Shown in pieces: positions 60,847 through 64,000 of a stretch of DNA of 64,000 nucleotides. The stretch comes from Mycolicibacterium fluoranthenivorans (GTDB lineage: Bacteria > Actinomycetota > Actinomycetes > Mycobacteriales > Mycobacteriaceae). A program made the position numbers and the translations under genes. The stretch is taken from contig NZ_JAANOW010000002.1 of the NCBI RefSeq assembly GCF_011758805.1, positions 992,001 through 1,056,000 on the forward strand. Reading direction: 5' to 3'. Under the pieces are notes generated by a model. It searched no databases. It saw nothing but the letters and a program-made list of their open reading frames with translations, and was not told where the DNA came from. Each line of letters starts with the position of its first letter. Position 1 is the first letter of the stretch.

Positions 60847-62008
60847 CGGACTTCGTCAGCGGGGAGGGGAACCGCGGTTTCACCCGCACCCCGTCCAGCC
60901 AGGCGGTGAGCTCGTCAGCCTTGTGCTGCAGAGTTTTCCGTGCGCTCGCGGTGACATCCGCCGTCAACTGCAGGTGCACTCGGCCGTCCTCGTCGTGCAC
61001 CCAGCCGCCCACCACGCGGCCATCTACCCAAGTGGTCGGCCCGGCATTTCCATAGCGGTCGAACACCTGCTCGCGGTGACCGTCCAGGTACCAGTCGCGG
61101 TCGAACCAGCCCATGGTGGTGACATCCAGGCCGGGGAGCAACGCGCACCATGGTTCGGCCGCAGGCTCGGGCTCCAGGTCATCGGGCAGCGCCACACCGG
61201 GGGTGCCGTGCAGATCCACCTGCACCGCACCGACCTGGGCCAGGGCGCGCCGCGTCCACGTCAGGGTGTGGCCGAACCACCAGGCGATATCCGCGACGGT
61301 GGCCGGCCCGAAGGCGCGCAGCCAGGTGCGGACCAGCTCGGTTCCGGCCGAATCGGCGTCGGCGGACGCACCGTCACCCAGCCAGGACGTCCGCGACGCC
61401 CACAGCGGCCGCGATGTCGTCCACGCGCCGGTGTTCGGGCCACGGACGATATCGCCGCGCACCGACAGCACCGTCAGCACCCGGGGTGACACCGGCGTCG
61501 CTCCGCCCCAGGGTTTTCCGGGTGCGGGGTCGTAGCTGCCCGCGAGTTCGGGCAGGGCAGTGCGCAGCTGCGCCGCACCGGTCGGTCCGTGTGTGTCCAG
61601 ATATGCCAGCACCGCCGCGCACGCGGTGTCCAGCCACGCCGCACCGTCCGTGGCGATCCCGCCCTTCTCGACATCGGCGATCAGCTTGCGCCGTTCGTTG
61701 GCCGCCACCCGGTCGCTGGCTGCCGCCTGCACCGCGGCCAGACTCTCGGAGCCGACCACCCACAGGGTGCGGCGCATCGCGAGATGTTTGACCAGGGACC
61801 GCCGCTCGTACAACGCACTGTCGAGATCGGCGACGGTGAATCCCGGCATCCGCGCCCACAGCGACAGATAAGGGGTCGCCGGATCGCTGGCGTGCAGGCC
61901 GACCAGTGCCGAGGAGACGCTCTCCGCGCTGCCGCCGCGCGAGGCCAGGAAATGCCGTCGGGCCAGCCGGGCGCGCCGCTCCTCGACCGTGAAGGACCTA
62001 ATCGTCAC
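60836..62008 (-). CDS. winged-helix DNA-binding domain protein (AlkZ-like)
   Basis: A protein of about 390 residues with the layout of winged-helix crosslink and AlkZ-type DNA glycosylase relatives: [11 protein letters not shown] at the N-terminus, [32 protein letters not shown], and [31 protein letters not shown] (two adjoining blocks) with a C-terminal QLTADVTA. The QxQ motif of active AlkZ is not evident, so enzymatic activity is doubtful. Start could be GTG at 62008, 62011 or 62017. It overlaps the small gene upstream by 11 bp. Its position next to uvrA supports a repair role, as an inference. Confidence 0.75.
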   Translation of the reverse strand: MTIRSFTVEERRARLARRHFLASRGGSAESVSSALVGLHASDPATPYLSLWARMPGFTVADLDSALYERRSLVKHLAMRRTLWVVGSESLAAVQAAASDRVAANERRKLIADVEKGGIATDGAAWLDTACAAVLAYLDTHGPTGAAQLRTALPELAGSYDPAPGKPWGGATPVSPRVLTVLSVRGDIVRGPNTGAWTTSRPLWASRTSWLGDGASADADSAGTELVRTWLRAFGPATVADIAWWFGHTLTWTRRALAQVGAVQVDLHGTPGVALPDDLEPEPAAEPWCALLPGLDVTTMGWFDRDWYLDGHREQVFDRYGNAGPTTWVDGRVVGGWVHDEDGRVHLQLTADVTASARKTLQHKADELTAWLDGVRVKPRFPSPLTKSATR

Positions 62009-62303
62009 CACCGGCACGGGGTTTCTCGGGCTGATCCATCGACTCCCGGATCTGGCGCAGGCGTTCGGCAGCGGCTTCCTGACGCTTCTCGTACTGCTCA
62101 GTCACCGAGCGGCCCTCCGGCGTCGCCTCGGCCAGTTCGGTGGCGCCGATCGCGGTACCGAACCTGTTCTCGATCTTCTCCCGGACCGACTCGAAGGTCG
62201 GTACACCGCTGGGGTCGTACCCGGGATCCGGTGGGGTGGCGGGCAGCACCGGTGCCGGTGGCACGGGTTCCGGCGGGACGGAAGACTGCTGCTCATCGGC
62301 CAT
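61998..62303 (-). CDS. small acidic protein of unknown function
   Basis: A 101-residue protein with a proline-rich N-terminus (PPEPVPPAPVLPATPPDPG) and a charged helical C-terminus (EQYEKRQEAAAERLRQIRES). ATG at 62303 is chosen over a start at 62411, because the extension overlaps the lipoprotein gene region and is low-complexity. It is co-transcribed with the winged-helix gene, whose start lies within its stop region. Confidence 0.6.
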   Translation of the reverse strand: MADEQQSSVPPEPVPPAPVLPATPPDPGYDPSGVPTFESVREKIENRFGTAIGATELAEATPEGRSVTEQYEKRQEAAAERLRQIRESMDQPEKPRAGGDD

Positions 62304-62414
62304 ATCGCCACGATACCCACCGCGAAGTTTGGGATCGGTAGCAAGGACGCCCGGATGTACTTCTCCCACGCCGCGCCACCGGGGCGCCGGGCGAAACGAA
62401 GGGACTCTCACGAA

Positions 62415-62909
62415 ATGACGAAGAATCGCGTTCTGGTTGCAGGCATCGGAATGGTCGCGGCCGCCGCGGTACTGGTCGGCTGCTCCGATGACAGCTCATC
62501 GAAGGGCAGCACGCCGTCGGCCAACAACGGCAGCACCCAGGTCAGCTCGGGTGGTGGCACCGAGGTCAAGGTCGAGGGCCAGGACCTGTCCGGCCTGGAC
62601 GTCAAGACGGTGACCTGCGTCAAGCAGGGCGGCAAGATCAACATCGCCAGCGGTGCCATCGGCGGCCAGCAGGGCCTGGGCGTCGTGATGACCGACGAGG
62701 CAACCCCGAAGGTCGAGTCGCTGGGTCTGGTGGTGGACGGGAACGCCCTCGCCGTGGCCTCCATGGGCGGTGCGAACACCGGTTCGGCAGATGTGAAGGT
62801 GGACGGCAGCACCTACACCATCACCGGTGAAGCCGCCGGCGCCGACCTGAAGAACCCCATGGCCGGGATGATCAGCAAGAAGTTCGAGATCAAGGTCACC
62901 TGCAACTGA
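62415..62909 (+). CDS. LpqH-family (19-kDa antigen-like) lipoprotein
   Basis: A 164-residue precursor with a lipobox at LVGC-SD (Cys23), then a Ser/Thr-rich linker that may be glycosylated and a beta-rich domain resembling M. tuberculosis LpqH (NPM...KKFEIKVTCN at the end, and YTITGEAAGADLKNPM). Two further cysteines near the start of the fold and at the C-terminus could form a disulphide. Exported and anchored in the membrane; LpqH is a TLR2 ligand, and its physiological role remains unclear. Confidence 0.88.
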   Translation: MTKNRVLVAGIGMVAAAAVLVGCSDDSSSKGSTPSANNGSTQVSSGGGTEVKVEGQDLSGLDVKTVTCVKQGGKINIASGAIGGQQGLGVVMTDEATPKVESLGLVVDGNALAVASMGGANTGSADVKVDGSTYTITGEAAGADLKNPMAGMISKKFEIKVTCN

Positions 62910-62946
62910 TCGTCCACCGTCGGGGCGACGCGAAGACACCCGGTGG

Positions 62947-62973
62947 CGGCGGGCGCGCCTGGCGCGCCCGCCG
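62947..62973 (+). terminator. GC-rich hairpin after the lipoprotein gene
   Basis: A perfect 11-bp stem (CGGCGGGCGCG / CGCGCCCGCCG) around CCTGG is followed by TCTT. The weak U-tract is typical of mycobacterial I-shaped terminators. Confidence 0.7.
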
Positions 62974-62989
62974 TCTTCGGTGGCCCACT

Positions 62990-63001
62990 TATGATGGCCC
63001 G
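62990..63001 (+). promoter_or_regulatory. leaderless -10 element
   Basis: TATGAT (62990-62995) lies six bases before the ATG at 63002, the standard spacing for mycobacterial leaderless mRNAs. No ribosome site is present. No -35 is recognisable; the upstream DNA is the terminator hairpin. Confidence 0.6.
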
Positions 63002-64000
63002 ATGTCGATACCCGACGACCTGGAGCGGGCCCGGCGGCTGGCCTTCGCCTCGGATGAACTCGGGGCCAAAGAGCTGTTGCTCTCGCTGATGGCGCCGATC
63101 GAGGCGGCCGACCGGGACGACCTGATGCTGGAGGTTCTCGCTCAACTCGGCGAGATTTACCTGGTGCGGACGGCTTATGACGGAGTCACCGAAGCAATGA
63201 AACGTATCGACGACTGCCTGCAGACCTATCGCGGCATCCGGGCGGGTACGCGGCCCGAGGACGCAGCGCAGGTCACCATGACCGCGGCCGAAATCGACCA
63301 CATGGTCTGCCGTTACACCCGGCGCGCCCGGTTTCTGCAGACTGGTTTGGCCGCCGCGCACGGTGAGCACGAGGCGGCCGCGGCCGCACTGCACCAGCTG
63401 GCCGAGGATCCCGGCAGGTTCGACGACCTGACCGCCGAGCATGCGTACCTGGTGACCCATGCCCGCATCCTGTGCGCGGCCGCCCTGTGTGATGACGATC
63501 TTCACGTCCAGTCACTTCCCTTGTGGGAGAAAGTGTTCGATGCCCTGGACGGCCCGGGGGACGACACCGAATTCGACGATACCCTGCGTGTCCTGGCCGG
63601 CACCGGCTACGGACGTTTCTGTGTCGAGACGGGCCGCCTGACCGAGGCCGAACCCTGGCTGCGCCGGGCCGGGGCCCGCGCCCTTGCACGTGGGTGGGAT
63701 CTCGCCACGGCCAGAACCGAATTGGAGCGCGCCACCGCGGCGTGGGCGGCGGGGGACCGGGCTCGCGCCCAAGATCTGGTGCACGGCGCCTATCCGGTCA
63801 TCGCCGAACACGCCCGCGCCCACGATGTCTCGCGCAGCTGGCTGTACTTCGGCCTGATCAGCATCTCGGTGGGAGCCCTCGACGACGCCGACGAGCGTCT
63901 CAGCCATGCCGAACGGCACTGGCGTGAGATCGAAAAGCCGCTGCACATCCACCGAATCCTGGTGCAGCGCAGCTGGGTCGACATCCTGCGCGGTGACTTC
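63002..64000 (+). CDS. TPR-like helical repeat protein, 3' end beyond the window
   Basis: The frame is open for 333 codons to the window end without a stop. The translation is almost entirely alpha-helical, with repeated pairs such as ELGAKELLLSLMAPIEAA and GRLTEAEPWLRRAGARALARG, and alternating small residues as in tetratricopeptide repeats. No catalytic or DNA-binding domain is visible so far. It may be a TPR scaffold or the helical half of a larger regulator. Confidence 0.7.
   Translation, partial: MSIPDDLERARRLAFASDELGAKELLLSLMAPIEAADRDDLMLEVLAQLGEIYLVRTAYDGVTEAMKRIDDCLQTYRGIRAGTRPEDAAQVTMTAAEIDHMVCRYTRRARFLQTGLAAAHGEHEAAAAALHQLAEDPGRFDDLTAEHAYLVTHARILCAAALCDDDLHVQSLPLWEKVFDALDGPGDDTEFDDTLRVLAGTGYGRFCVETGRLTEAEPWLRRAGARALARGWDLATARTELERATAAWAAGDRARAQDLVHGAYPVIAEHARAHDVSRSWLYFGLISISVGALDDADERLSHAERHWREIEKPLHIHRILVQRSWVDILRGDF

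Noticed and set aside
1..64000. tRNA, rRNA, CRISPR arrays, insertion sequences, attachment sites
   Set aside because: No clover-leaf, regularly spaced repeats, transposase, integrase or long terminal inverted repeats were noticed on either strand.

Overview
The window looks like the chromosome of a fast-growing mycobacterium (Mycolicibacterium or a close relative). Base composition is high in GC with many GTG starts. It carries an MPT51/FbpD-like mycolyltransferase homologue, an MkL/MceG ATPase, an LpqH-type lipoprotein, a CYP124-like P450 and a block whose gene order recalls M. tuberculosis Rv1635c-Rv1638 (mannosyltransferase, universal stress protein, metallo-hydrolase, uvrA). No tRNA, rRNA, CRISPR array, insertion sequence or prophage gene was seen.

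About 0-38 kb is a large, apparently uncharacterised catabolic supercluster for a hydrophobic, probably branched or isoprenoid/steroid-like substrate. It holds three acyl-CoA ligases, two cytochrome P450s (a third lies at 55 kb), a private P450 electron chain (3Fe-4S ferredoxin plus a ferredoxin-fused FprB-type reductase), a short-chain dehydrogenase and an aldehyde dehydrogenase (alcohol to aldehyde to acid). Beta-oxidation genes follow: three acyl-CoA dehydrogenases, a MaoC hydratase, a crotonase fused to a SnoaL domain, an MFE-2-like dehydrogenase, SCP2, thiolase, a CitE-type lyase, a CoA-transferase and a double-hotdog thioesterase. There are also three aminoglycoside-phosphotransferase-like kinases, two flavin oxidoreductases, an orphan COX3/COX4 pair, two paralogous membrane proteins and three TetR regulators. 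Ten AT-rich promoter regions in this part share related forms of an element, TTTCTA-N3-TAGATTCGAAA at its best. I saw it nowhere after 38 kb, so it may define one regulon.

About 38.4-41.3 kb carries envelope and uptake functions: a 36-codon ORF, an FbpD-like protein without a nucleophile, a small secreted four-cysteine protein, and MkL, the ATPase that powers Mce lipid importers. From 41.6 to 46.2 kb there is a TM2 protein and the two subunits of a second, atypical type II topoisomerase. From 46.6 to 51.7 kb lies a nitrogen-scavenging module (NCS1 permease, ureohydrolase, PucR regulator, nitrilase-family amidase).

The last part (51.7-64 kb) is mostly housekeeping: a membrane glycosyltransferase, a universal stress protein with a classic terminator, an F420-type oxidoreductase, a CYP124-like P450, a DUF427 protein, a metallo-hydrolase, uvrA, a winged-helix protein, a lipoprotein and the start of a TPR-like gene cut by the window end. 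All assignments come from reading motifs by eye; no database search was run.
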